A stretch of 64,000 nucleotides of DNA. Source: Nocardia asteroides. Lineage in GTDB: Bacteria > Actinomycetota > Actinomycetes > Mycobacteriales > Mycobacteriaceae. Below the pieces are notes generated by a model. The model had not been told where the DNA came from. It ran no database searches and saw only the letters and a list, made by a program, of their open reading frames with translations. Numbering within the stretch: position 1 is the first letter of the stretch; the number at the start of each line of letters is the position of its first letter. The stretch spans positions 4,960,001 through 5,024,000 of the forward strand of contig NZ_CP089214.1 of NCBI RefSeq assembly GCF_021183625.1, in the 5' to 3' direction. Made by a program: the position numbers and the translations under genes. Shown here in pieces: positions 38,672-46,640 of this stretch.

Positions 38672-39034
38672 CGCTCAATCGACCTCGTGCGTTCCACCTG
38701 CCTCGCCGGAGCAATGCGCCCGCTCCGCCAAACGGTACCCGAAAACCGTTGGAACGCACGGTATCGCGGAGCGACCGGCGAATTGCGCCGCGCCCGGCCA
38801 CGCGCCGTGCCGCTGCTCGACTCCGTCCAGCCGGAAGGATCGCCGCGGTAATTGTATTCGTCTGATGGGCAACGGATTACGTGTGCAAGGCGGCCGAAGC
38901 GATCCCGATGGCGGGCTCGGCCGCCGGGGCGCGACGTTTCCGGCCGGTGAAGCCCGCGTTGCGCCGAATATTCGCTTCGAGAGCCATATCTCGTTCGTCT
39001 TGACAGACGTCGGGCACACCGAGAGCGTAGGCCC
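38672..39034. other. Divergent intergenic region toxin / aspA
   Basis: This 363-nt region has no supported gene. Next to the toxin gene lies the structured leader. Next to aspA there is a TTGACA (39000-39005) that could be a -35 element, but no good -10 follows at 16-18 nt before the start codon. Nothing else was recognised between about 38,770 and 38,990. Confidence 0.5.
38686..38760 (-). promoter_or_regulatory. Structured 5' leader (three-way junction) of the giant toxin gene
   Basis: A perfect 11-bp outer stem, CGTGCGTTCCA (38686-38696) with TGGAACGCACG (38750-38760), encloses two 6-bp hairpins: CGGAGC/GCTCCG (38707-38712/38722-38727) and AACGGT/ACCGTT (38731-38736/38745-38750). In the minus-strand RNA the outer 3' arm ends 14 nt before the ATG and is directly followed by a GAGG-type ribosome-binding site. 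This arrangement could control translation. It matches no class I recognise. Confidence 0.5.
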
Positions 39035-39037
39035 GTG

Positions 39038-40441
39038 ATGACACGAACCGAGCACGATTCGCTCGGCGACCGCGAGGTCCCGGCCGCGGCACTCTACGGA
39101 GTGCACACCGCGAGGGCAGTGGACAATTTCCCGATCACCGGCATCGCCATCGGGGCACACAGCGAGCTCGTGCGCGCGCTGGCCGCGGTGAAACAGGCAG
39201 CGGCACGGGCGAATCGCGAGCTCGGGCTGCTGCCCGCCGACATCGCCGATGCCATCGAGGCGGCGTGCGCGGAGATCTACGCCGGGGCCTGGCACGAGCA
39301 CTTCGTCGTCGACGTGCTGCAGGGCGGCGCGGGCACCTCGACCAATATGAACGCCAACGAGGTGGTGGCGAACCGCGCCCTCGAGCTGCTCGGCCTCGAC
39401 CGCGGCCGGTACGACCGGATTCACCCGATCGACCACGTCAACCGTGGTCAAAGCACCAACGACGTGTACCCGACGGCGATCAAGGTCGGGCTGCAGGCCG
39501 CCATGGTCGGGCTGCGCGCCGGGCTGAGTGAGCTGGTGGCGGCGCTGCTCGCCAAATCGGCGGAGTTCTCCGGGATCCTGAAGGTCGGCCGCACCCAGCT
39601 CCAGGACGCGGTTCCGATGACGCTGGGCCAGGAATTCGGCGCCTGGGGGCTGATGCTGCGCGAGGACATCGAGCGGATCACCGAGTCGGCCGCCCTGATC
39701 ACCGAGATCAACCTCGGCGGCACCGCGATCGGCACCGGGCTCAACGCCCACCCGCGCTACGCCGAGCTGGCGACGGCCCAGCTGCGCGAGATCACCGGCT
39801 TCCCCGTGGTCACCGCCTCCGACCTGGTCGAAGCCACCCAGGATGTGGGCGCTTTCGTGCAGCTCTCCGGTGTCCTGAAGCGCACCGCGGTCAAGATGTC
39901 GAAGATCTGCAACGACCTCCGGCTGCTCTCCTCCGGGCCGCGGGCGGGGTTCAACGAGATCACCCTGCCGAGCATGCAGGCCGGGTCGTCGATCATGCCG
40001 GGGAAGGTCAACCCGGTGATCCCGGAGATGGTCAACCAGGTCGCCTACCGCGTCATCGGGAACGATCTGACCATCACCATGGCCGCGGAGAGCGGGCAGT
40101 TGCAGCTGAACGCCTTCGAACCCGTGATCGCGCACTGCCTGTTCGACTCCATCGAGATGCTCGGCCGCGCCTGCCGGATCCTCGCCACCAAGTGCGTCGA
40201 CGGGATCGAGGCCAACGCCGAGCGGTTGCGCGGGATGGTCGACATCTCGATCGGCGTCGTCACGGCGCTGACCCCGCACCTCGGGTACCACGCCGCGGCC
40301 GAGGTGGCCGCCGAGGCGCTCGTCTCGGGGCGGACCGTGCCGTCGCTGATCCTGGAGAAGGCACTGATGACCGAGGAGCAGCTGGCTCTCGCCCTCTCGC
40401 CGGCGAACCTCGTGCAGACGGTTGGGCTCGGCGGGGCATAG
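39038..40441 (+). CDS. aspA: Aspartate ammonia-lyase (aspartase)
   Basis: This enzyme reversibly deaminates aspartate to fumarate and ammonia. It is a 467-residue member of the fumarase/aspartase superfamily with the signature loop AGSSIMPGKVNPVIPEMVNQ. Other conserved regions are GGAGTSTNMNANEV and NRGQSTNDVYPTA (substrate binding), and VGRTQLQDAVPMTLGQE. The 'NPVIPEMVNQVAYRVIGND' sequence favours aspartase over class II fumarase. ATG 39038 was used; a GTG directly before it (39035) is the alternative. No strong ribosome-binding site is visible, and a near-leaderless transcript is possible. Confidence 0.9.
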   Translation: MTRTEHDSLGDREVPAAALYGVHTARAVDNFPITGIAIGAHSELVRALAAVKQAAARANRELGLLPADIADAIEAACAEIYAGAWHEHFVVDVLQGGAGTSTNMNANEVVANRALELLGLDRGRYDRIHPIDHVNRGQSTNDVYPTAIKVGLQAAMVGLRAGLSELVAALLAKSAEFSGILKVGRTQLQDAVPMTLGQEFGAWGLMLREDIERITESAALITEINLGGTAIGTGLNAHPRYAELATAQLREITGFPVVTASDLVEATQDVGAFVQLSGVLKRTAVKMSKICNDLRLLSSGPRAGFNEITLPSMQAGSSIMPGKVNPVIPEMVNQVAYRVIGNDLTITMAAESGQLQLNAFEPVIAHCLFDSIEMLGRACRILATKCVDGIEANAERLRGMVDISIGVVTALTPHLGYHAAAEVAAEALVSGRTVPSLILEKALMTEEQLALALSPANLVQTVGLGGA

Positions 40442-40444
40442 GGA

Positions 40445-41314
40445 TCACCGCGCGGCCGAGAGCGCGGGACGCAGGGCCGCGACCGCGCGGGTGAAGCTCG
40501 CGGCGCCGTGCCCGGCCTTCTCCTGCGCCTCGAAGATCCGCAGCAGCGGGTCGATGAGGTCGGTGCGGACGCCCGCGTCGGCGGCGGTGGCCTGGATGTC
40601 GGCGAGCCCGCTGCGGTTGACCGCCAGGTCGGAGAAGCTGACCGGGTACTCGCCGGAGTCGATCTCGTCGGCGAGCAGGGGGAGCAGGTCGAGCAGCGCG
40701 CGCAGCCAGGGGACGAGCAGGTCGTCGGTGAAGCCGCGGGCCGAGCCGCCGACCATGGCCGTGGCCTGGAAGAACCCGGCGAACAGGCCGTACATGCCGC
40801 CGAGCACCGCCATGTCGTGCAGTGCGGCCGCGCCGGGGTCGGTGCCGAGGTAGCGGGTGGTGCCCCAGGCGGCGAGGACGTCGGCGTGCTCGGCGCTCGC
40901 GGATTCGGAGCCGCTGTGCAGCAGCAGGCTCTCCGGGGTGCCGAGGGTCTGCGGCACGGCGAGCATGGCGCCGTCCAGGAAGCGGGCGCCGTGCTGCTCC
41001 AGCTCGGCGGCGAGCTCGCGGGCCTGGTCCGGGCGGCCGGTGGCGACGTTCAGCACCGTGCGGCCGCGCAGCCCGGGGCCGAGCGGGAGCAGCGTTTCGG
41101 CGGCCGCGGCGGTGCTCGCCGAGACGGAGACGATCAGCGGGCTCGCGGCGACGGCGCTCGCGAGCGAAGTGGCGACGGTGGCGCCGGTCAGTTCGGCGCC
41201 GCGGCCGGGGGTGCGATTCCAGACCGTGACGGGGTGGCCGGCGCGCAGCAGCACCGCGGCGATGGCGGAGCCCATGCGGCCGAGGCCGAGCACGGTGACG
41301 GGGGTCGAGGTCAT
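40445..41314 (-). CDS. NADPH-dependent imine-reductase-like oxidoreductase
   Basis: This 289-residue protein is related to 6-phosphogluconate/beta-hydroxyacid dehydrogenases. An N-terminal Rossmann fold has GLGRMGSA (10-17) and an Asn-Arg-Thr after beta-2 (VWNRTPGR) that selects NADPH. The helical C-terminal domain starts with AALHDMAVLGGMYGLFAGFFQATAMV, which fits bacterial imine reductases. ATG 41314 has an AAAGGA site upstream. It is divergent from a GlxA-type regulator (109 nt apart) that may control it. The natural substrate is unknown. Confidence 0.75.
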   Translation of the reverse strand: MTSTPVTVLGLGRMGSAIAAVLLRAGHPVTVWNRTPGRGAELTGATVATSLASAVAASPLIVSVSASTAAAAETLLPLGPGLRGRTVLNVATGRPDQARELAAELEQHGARFLDGAMLAVPQTLGTPESLLLHSGSESASAEHADVLAAWGTTRYLGTDPGAAALHDMAVLGGMYGLFAGFFQATAMVGGSARGFTDDLLVPWLRALLDLLPLLADEIDSGEYPVSFSDLAVNRSGLADIQATAADAGVRTDLIDPLLRIFEAQEKAGHGAASFTRAVAALRPALSAAR

Positions 41315-41408
41315 CGGGAATTCCTTTCCAGGGGGTCGGCATCCAGTTTTCGGGCCGCACACCCCCCGGCGACAGTGGCAGGACCGACCACTTGCGAACG
41401 ATTACTGC

Positions 41409-41426
41409 CATACCCTTGGCGGTATG
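41409..41426. promoter_or_regulatory. Inverted repeat overlapping the GlxA-type regulator start codon
   Basis: CATACC-N6-GGTATG (41409-41414/41421-41426) is a perfect dyad whose right arm contains the ATG of the regulator. It lies in the divergent region with the imine-reductase-like gene. It is a candidate autoregulatory operator, or an mRNA hairpin that masks the start codon. Confidence 0.4.
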
Positions 41427-42407
41427 CGGAACCGCACCGTCGCCCTCGCGCTCGCCCCCGGCGCGCTGCACCCCTGGGACCTCTACGAACTCGGCGTGGT
41501 CGCCGCCGTCTTCGGCACCCCGCAGCCCGACCTCGCCGACCCCTGGTACGAGCTGCGGGTCTGCGCCGTCGGCGGCGCCGGGGTGGAGCGGCCGATCGGC
41601 TTCGGCACGGTCATCCGGCCGGAGTACGGGCCGGATGGGCTGCTCGGCGCGGACACGGTGATCGTGCCGTCGGTCTCGCAGGAGTGCGTCGGCGCCGAGC
41701 GCCCGGTGCCGGCGGAGCTGGTCGACGCGCTGGCCGCCGCGCACCGCTCCGGGGCCAGGATGGTCGCGCTCTGTGACGGCGTCTTCGCGCTCGCGGCCGC
41801 CGGGGTGCTCGACGACCGCAGGGTGACGGTGCACTGGGAGCACGCCGAGGTGCTCGCGCGCAGGCACCCCCGGATCCGGGTGGACGAATCGGTGCTCTAC
41901 GTGGACGACGGCGATGTGCTGACCAGCGCCGGGATGACGGCGGCGGTCGACGTCTGCCTGCATCTCGTGCGCCGCGATCTGGGCGCCGCCGTGGCGAACA
42001 AGCTGGCACGGCGGATGGTGGTGCCGCCGCACCGGTCCGGCGGGCAGGCCCAGTTCGTGGAGCTCGCGGTGCCCGAACGTCCCGCCGACGACCTCGGCCC
42101 GGTGCTGCAGTGGGCGCTCGCCCACCTGGACGAACCGCTCACCGTCGATGCCCTCGCCGCCCGCGCCGCCATGAGCCCGCGCACCTTCCACCGGCGGCTG
42201 CTGAAATCGACCGGCTCGACCCCCATGCGGTGGTTGCTGAGCCAGCGGCTGTCCCACGCGCGGACCCTGCTGGAGACCACGGCGCTGCCGGTCGAGCGGA
42301 TCGCCCTGCTGTGTGGGCTCGGCACCGCGACCAACCTGCGCAGGCACTTCGCCGCCGGGCTCGGCGTCTCCCCGGCCCAGTACCGGCGCACCTTCGAACA
42401 GCGCTGA
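41424..42407 (+). CDS. GlxA-family (DJ-1/PfpI + AraC HTH) transcriptional regulator
   Basis: This 327-residue regulator has two parts. Residues about 5-175 form a DJ-1/PfpI-like glutamine-amidotransferase fold; the nucleophile-elbow equivalent is VALCDGVFALAAAGVLDDR with Cys present. Residues about 220-327 carry the AraC-type double HTH: LTVDALAARAAMSPRTFHRRLLKSTGSTP and LPVERIALLCGLGTATNLRRHFAAGLGVSP. Such regulators sense small metabolites. It is divergently oriented to the imine-reductase-like gene, the likely target, and an inverted repeat overlaps its start. Confidence 0.85.
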   Translation: MRNRTVALALAPGALHPWDLYELGVVAAVFGTPQPDLADPWYELRVCAVGGAGVERPIGFGTVIRPEYGPDGLLGADTVIVPSVSQECVGAERPVPAELVDALAAAHRSGARMVALCDGVFALAAAGVLDDRRVTVHWEHAEVLARRHPRIRVDESVLYVDDGDVLTSAGMTAAVDVCLHLVRRDLGAAVANKLARRMVVPPHRSGGQAQFVELAVPERPADDLGPVLQWALAHLDEPLTVDALAARAAMSPRTFHRRLLKSTGSTPMRWLLSQRLSHARTLLETTALPVERIALLCGLGTATNLRRHFAAGLGVSPAQYRRTFEQR

Positions 42408-42476
42408 GTCCCGGGGTGGCCGATCTCACCCCGGGATCGGGAACCCCGCAGCGCCGCGACCGGGTTGCACGAGAGC

Positions 42477-43676
42477 GTGACTTCTACCGCGATCGCCGTC
42501 GAGACCCCGCGCACCAGCTGGCACCTGCCCGCCGTGCTGGCCATGGCGCTCGGCGGGTTCGGGATCGGCACCACCGAGTTCGTGACCATGGGGTTGCTGC
42601 CCGATATCGCGGGCGCCATGAACGTCTCCGAGCCGACGGCCGGGCACGCGGTCTCCGCCTACGCGCTCGGCGTGGTGATCGGCGCGCCGGTGATCGCGGC
42701 GGCCTTCGCGCGGCTGCCGCGGAAGAAGCTGCTGGTCGGGTTGATGGTGGCGTTCACCGTCGGCAATCTGGCGACGGTGCTCGCGCCGAACTACGGCACG
42801 CTGGTGGCGGCGCGCTTCGTGGCGGGGCTGCCGCACGGCGCCTACTTCGGCGTCGCCTCGCTGGCCGCCGCGAGCCTGGCGCCCGCCGGGCAGCGGGCCA
42901 AGGCGGTGGCGGCGGTGATGCTCGGGCTCAGCGTGGCCAATGTGGTGGGGGTGCCCGCCGCCACCTGGCTGGGGCAGGCATTCGGGTGGCGGTCGGCGTT
43001 CGTGGTGGTCGCGGTGATCGGGCTCGCGACGATCGGGGCGCTGCTGCGGTTCGTGCCGCCGTTCACCGGGATCGTCACCACCAACCCGCTCACCGAGCTC
43101 GGCGCGCTGCGCAGGCCGCAGGTGCTGCTCACGCTGGCGGTCGGGGCCGTCGGCTTCGGCGGCATGTTCGCGGTGTACACCTACGTCGCCACCACGCTCA
43201 CCGATGTGGCCGGGCTCGGCGCCGGGCTGGTGCCGCTGGTGCTCGCGCTCTTCGGGGTCGGGATGGTGATCGGCAATATCGCAGGCGGGTTCCTGGCCGA
43301 TCGCGGGGTGGATCGCTCGATCTTCATCGGCATGGTCGCCATGGTGGTGATCCTGGCCGGATTCGTCGCCGCCGCGCACAACCCGGTGACAGCCGCGATC
43401 GGCGCGTTGCTGGTCGGGGCCTCGGGCGCCGCGCTCGCGCCCGGGTTGCAGACCCGGCTGATGGATGTCGCCGCCGACGCCCAGACGCTCGCCGCCGCGC
43501 TCAACCACGCCGCGCTGAACATCGCCAACGCCGCGGGCGCCTGGCTCGGCGGTCTCGTGATCGCCGCGGGCTACGGCTACACCGCGCCCGCCGCGGTCGG
43601 CGCCGCCCTCGCCATCAGCGGCGTCCTGCTCTTCGCCGTGACCGTCGCACTGGCCCGGCGCACCCCCGCGCACTGA
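42477..43676 (+). CDS. MFS transporter, arabinose-efflux (AraJ/PbuE) type
   Basis: This is an approximately 399-residue 12-helix major facilitator. It has the signature ALGGFGIGTTEFVTMGLLPDIA in helix 1 and the DHA1/AraJ-type loop FARLPRKKLLVGLMV. A middle loop (RFVPPFTGIVTTNPLTEL) separates the two six-helix halves, and helix 7 reads LTLAVGAVGFGGMFAVYTYV. Proton-coupled efflux of a small molecule is expected; the substrate is unknown. GTG 42477 is chosen; a TTG at 42465 in the same frame is possible and neither has a clear ribosome-binding site. The stop codon lies inside a tandem repeat. Confidence 0.82.
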   Translation: MTSTAIAVETPRTSWHLPAVLAMALGGFGIGTTEFVTMGLLPDIAGAMNVSEPTAGHAVSAYALGVVIGAPVIAAAFARLPRKKLLVGLMVAFTVGNLATVLAPNYGTLVAARFVAGLPHGAYFGVASLAAASLAPAGQRAKAVAAVMLGLSVANVVGVPAATWLGQAFGWRSAFVVVAVIGLATIGALLRFVPPFTGIVTTNPLTELGALRRPQVLLTLAVGAVGFGGMFAVYTYVATTLTDVAGLGAGLVPLVLALFGVGMVIGNIAGGFLADRGVDRSIFIGMVAMVVILAGFVAAAHNPVTAAIGALLVGASGAALAPGLQTRLMDVAADAQTLAAALNHAALNIANAAGAWLGGLVIAAGYGYTAPAAVGAALAISGVLLFAVTVALARRTPAH

Positions 43677-43737
43677 CGCAGCGCGTCCGCCGCGCACGGA
43701 CGCAGCGCACCTCCGCGCACTGACGCGGCGCGTCCGC
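43667..43737. repeat. Three imperfect ~24-bp tandem repeats at the MFS gene end
   Basis: Units CGCGCACTGACGCAGCGC..., CGCGCACGGACGCAGCGC... and CGCGCACTGACGCGGCGC... start at 43667, 43691 and 43714. The first contains the MFS TGA stop. The 150-nt spacer to the next gene is very G/C-rich with further short CGCGC-type repeats (43740-43815). No promoter was recognised there. Confidence 0.75.
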
Positions 43738-43829
43738 CGCCCGCGCTCGTCGTAACCGCGCGGCCCGCGCTCGTCGCGCCCGGTCCGCGCGCACCCCGGC
43801 GCCGCCCGGCCCGCGCGTAGAATCCGCTG

Positions 43830-44462
43830 ATGGCCAGCAGCGTGGCGGGCGGCCGCCGCACCCAGCACGAGCGCAGCAGCGCCATGCGTGAGCGGCTGCT
43901 CGACGCCACCGTCGACTGCCTGGTCGAGTACGGCTACGCGGGCACGACCACGCCGCGCATCGCGGCCCGGGCCGGTGTCACCAGGGGCGCCCAGGTGCAC
44001 CACTTCGGCGCCAAGGCCGATCTGGTGGTCGCCGCGGTCCGGCACCTTGCGCAGCGCCGCTCGGAGATCGCGGTCCGCGAGCTGGACCGCGCCACCACCA
44101 GCGCCGACCCACTCGGCGTCGCACTGGAGCTGCTCTGGGAGACCCACCAGGGCCCGCTCTTTGCCGCCTCCGCCGAACTCTGGATCGCGGGCCGCACCGA
44201 CCCGGTGCTCGCCGCCGCGCTGCGCGAGGCCGAGCCGGTGATCGACGAGATGGTCCTGGCCACCATCGCCCACCTGCTTCCCGCCGACCGCGACGCCCGC
44301 CCGCTCCGCGACCTCCTCTACACCGCCATGGACGTGCTGCGCGGAATCCTGGTCGCCGACTTCGTCGGCACCGACCCGGCCCGAGCCCGCCGCCGCTGGC
44401 TCCGCGCCAGCACCGAATTGCGCCGCACGCTGCCGGAACAGCCCCCCGGCGTGCCCCGCTGA
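43830..44462 (+). CDS. TetR-family transcriptional regulator
   Basis: This 210-residue protein has an N-terminal HTH (about 17-63: MRERLLDATVDCLVEYGYAGTTTPRIAARAGVTRGAQVHHFGAKADLV) and an alpha-helical ligand-binding C-terminal domain typical of TetR repressors. It ends about 95 nt before the acyl-CoA dehydrogenase gene on the same strand. A 24-bp palindrome just upstream of that gene is its likely operator. Confidence 0.87.
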   Translation: MASSVAGGRRTQHERSSAMRERLLDATVDCLVEYGYAGTTTPRIAARAGVTRGAQVHHFGAKADLVVAAVRHLAQRRSEIAVRELDRATTSADPLGVALELLWETHQGPLFAASAELWIAGRTDPVLAAALREAEPVIDEMVLATIAHLLPADRDARPLRDLLYTAMDVLRGILVADFVGTDPARARRRWLRASTELRRTLPEQPPGVPR

Positions 44463-44517
44463 CACCGGTTGCGGCGAACCCGCCCCGCCCCCGCGGGCCC
44501 GCCGGTATGGTCACTTT

Positions 44518-44541
44518 CATACAAGCGTGCACGCATGTGTG
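44518..44541. promoter_or_regulatory. 24-bp palindrome, candidate TetR operator
   Basis: The dyad is centred on GTGCAC (44527-44532) and its arms match at 10 of 12 positions (core AAGCGTGCACGC). It lies immediately upstream of the acyl-CoA dehydrogenase ribosome-binding site (GGGAGGA, 44544-44550) and downstream of the tetR gene. Position and symmetry suit a repressor site over the promoter of the acyl-CoA dehydrogenase/SDR operon. Confidence 0.55.
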
Positions 44542-44556
44542 CCGGGAGGAACAACG

Positions 44557-45789
44557 ATGTTCGAGTGGTCCGAGACCGACCTGATGATCCGCGACGCGGT
44601 CCGCGGTTTCGTGGACAAGGAGCTCCGGCCCCGGCTGGACGAGCTGGAGAGCGGCGAGCTGCCGCCGTACCCGGTGATCCGGAAACTGTTCGCGCAGTTC
44701 GGGATCGACGCCATGTCGGACGAGGCGGTGCGCAAGTCGCTGGCCCGCGAGCGCGCGGGCGAGAGCGCCGATGGCACGGGCGAGGAGAACTCGCAGGACT
44801 CCATGATGGCGGTGCTCATCTCGGAGCTCTCCGGCGTGAGCCTCGGCCTGGTCAGCGCGCTCGGCGTGAGCCTCGGGCTGGGCGCGGCCACCATCCGGGC
44901 GCGCGGCACGCTGGCGCAGAAGGAGCGCTGGCTCGCCGACCTGATGACCATGCGCAAGGTCGCCTCCTGGGCGATCACCGAACCGGACTCCGGCTCGGAC
45001 GCCTTCGGCGGCATGCAGACCACCGTCCGCCGGGACGGCGACGACTACATCCTGAACGGCCAGAAGACCTTCATCACCAACGGCCCCTACGCCGACGTGG
45101 TCATCGTCTACGCCAAACTCGACGACGGCACCACCGCCAAGCGCGACCGCAAGGTCCTCACCTTCGTGCTCGACTCCGGCATGCCCGGCTTCACCCAGGG
45201 CAAGCCGTTCAAGAAGATGGGGCTGCACGCCTCGCCCACCGGCCAGCTCTTCTTCGACGACGTCCGGCTCGGCCGCGACCGGCTGCTCGGCGAGACCGAG
45301 GAGCACAGCAGCGGCGACGGCAGGGAGAGCGCGCGCTCCAGCTTCACCGCCGAGCGGGTCGGGGTGGCGTTCCAGGCGCTCGGCATCATCGAGGAGTGTC
45401 TGCGGCTCTCCGTCGACTACGCCCGCGCCCGCACGCTGTGGGGGCAGGAGATCGGCCGCTTCCAGCTCATCCAGCTCAAGCTGGCGAAGATGGAGGTGGC
45501 CAGGATCAATGTGCGCAACATGGTCTTCAGCACCCTCGAGCGCGGCCGGGCCGGAAAGCCGCCGAGCCTGGCCGAGGCGTCGGCGATGAAGTTGTACGCC
45601 TCGGAGGCGGCTACCGACGTGGCCATGGACGCGATCCAGCTGTTCGGCGGCAACGGGTACATGCAGGAGTACCGGGTGGAGCAGCTGGCGCGGGACGCGA
45701 AGTCGCTGATGATCTACGCGGGCAGCAATGAAATCCAGGTCACCCACATCGCCAAGGGGTTGCTCGCCGACTCCGCCACCAAGCGCTGA
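44557..45789 (+). CDS. Acyl-CoA dehydrogenase family protein
   Basis: This 410-residue FAD enzyme would oxidise an acyl-CoA to its 2-enoyl-CoA. The family motifs are SWAITEPDSGSDAFGGMQTT (FAD/substrate loop), GQKTFITNGPYADVVIV, FKKMGLHASPTGQLFFDDV, and the C-terminal QLFGGNGYMQEYRVEQLARDAKSLMIYAGSNEIQ. The catalytic base region matches this class with Glu in GSNEIQ or the nearby loop; the exact base was not fixed. ATG 44557 follows GGGAGGA. It forms an operon with the SDR gene, 11 nt downstream. Substrate is unknown. Confidence 0.9.
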   Translation: MFEWSETDLMIRDAVRGFVDKELRPRLDELESGELPPYPVIRKLFAQFGIDAMSDEAVRKSLARERAGESADGTGEENSQDSMMAVLISELSGVSLGLVSALGVSLGLGAATIRARGTLAQKERWLADLMTMRKVASWAITEPDSGSDAFGGMQTTVRRDGDDYILNGQKTFITNGPYADVVIVYAKLDDGTTAKRDRKVLTFVLDSGMPGFTQGKPFKKMGLHASPTGQLFFDDVRLGRDRLLGETEEHSSGDGRESARSSFTAERVGVAFQALGIIEECLRLSVDYARARTLWGQEIGRFQLIQLKLAKMEVARINVRNMVFSTLERGRAGKPPSLAEASAMKLYASEAATDVAMDAIQLFGGNGYMQEYRVEQLARDAKSLMIYAGSNEIQVTHIAKGLLADSATKR

Positions 45790-45800
45790 GAGGAACTCCC

Positions 45801-46640
45801 ATGGCAACGGCAACCACCATCGCTGGCAAGGTCGTCGTCATCACCGGCGGCGCGCGCGGCATCGGCTTCGCCACCGCGAAGCACCTCCGTGACCAGGGCG
45901 CCCAGGTGGCGATCGGCGATATCGACGAGGCGAAGGTCAAGGAGGCCGGCGCCGACCTCGGCCTGGAGGTCTACGGCAGGCTCGACGTCACCGACCCGGA
46001 ATCCTTCGCCGCCTTCCTCGACCAGGTGGAGCGGCAACTCGGCCCGGTGGACGTGCTGGTCAACAATGCCGGGATCATGCCCGCGGGCCGCTTCGACGCC
46101 GAACCCGACCGGGTGAGCCGCCGGATCATGGACATCAACGTGCACGGCGTGATCGTCGGCAGCAAGCTCGCCACCCAGCGGATGGTGCCGCGCGGCCGCG
46201 GGCAGGTCATCAATATCGCCTCGCTGGCCGGCGAGGCGCCCACGCCCGGCCTCGCCACCTACTGCGCCAGCAAGGCGGCGGTGCTCGCGCTCACCGACAC
46301 GCTGCGGGCGGAGTACCGGGAACAGGGCGTCGAGTTCTCCGCCGTGCTCCCGACCTTCACCAACACCGAGCTGGTCTCCGGCACGGCGGGCGCCAAGGGC
46401 ATGAAGAACGCCGAGCCCGAGGAGATCGCGGCGGCGGTCGCCGGGCTGATCGCCAAGCCGAAGCGCCGGGTCGCGGTCACCAAGCTGGCCGGGGCGCTGG
46501 TGGCCTCGCAGTACTTCCTGCCGACCAAGGTGAGCGAGTATCTCGCGCACGCCTTCGGCCTGGAGAAGGTCTTCCTGGACGATGTCGACACCGCCGCGCG
46601 CAGCGCCTACGAGCGCCGCGCGCGGGGCGAGGACGAGTAG
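45801..46640 (+). CDS. Short-chain dehydrogenase/reductase (SDR)
   Basis: This 279-residue classical SDR has TGGARGIG (15-22, cofactor), LVNNAG (86-91), and catalytic Ser141, Tyr154 and Lys158 (YCASK). An acidic residue after beta-2 (IGDID, Asp40) favours NAD(H). An additional C-terminal about 60 residues (ALVASQYFLPTKVSEYLAHAFGLEKVF) resemble the membrane-associating tails of mycobacterial SDRs. The GAGAGGAA ribosome-binding site overlaps the acyl-CoA dehydrogenase stop. It probably acts on an acyl or alcohol intermediate in the same pathway. Confidence 0.9.
   Translation: MATATTIAGKVVVITGGARGIGFATAKHLRDQGAQVAIGDIDEAKVKEAGADLGLEVYGRLDVTDPESFAAFLDQVERQLGPVDVLVNNAGIMPAGRFDAEPDRVSRRIMDINVHGVIVGSKLATQRMVPRGRGQVINIASLAGEAPTPGLATYCASKAAVLALTDTLRAEYREQGVEFSAVLPTFTNTELVSGTAGAKGMKNAEPEEIAAAVAGLIAKPKRRVAVTKLAGALVASQYFLPTKVSEYLAHAFGLEKVFLDDVDTAARSAYERRARGEDE

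Noticed and set aside
31931..38851. A very long open frame (about 2,300 codons) on the plus strand, antisense to the giant toxin gene
   Set aside because: High GC with G/C-ending codons suppresses stops in the complementary frame. Its translation is Arg/Gly/Pro-rich low complexity without domains, while the minus strand carries continuous conserved motifs.
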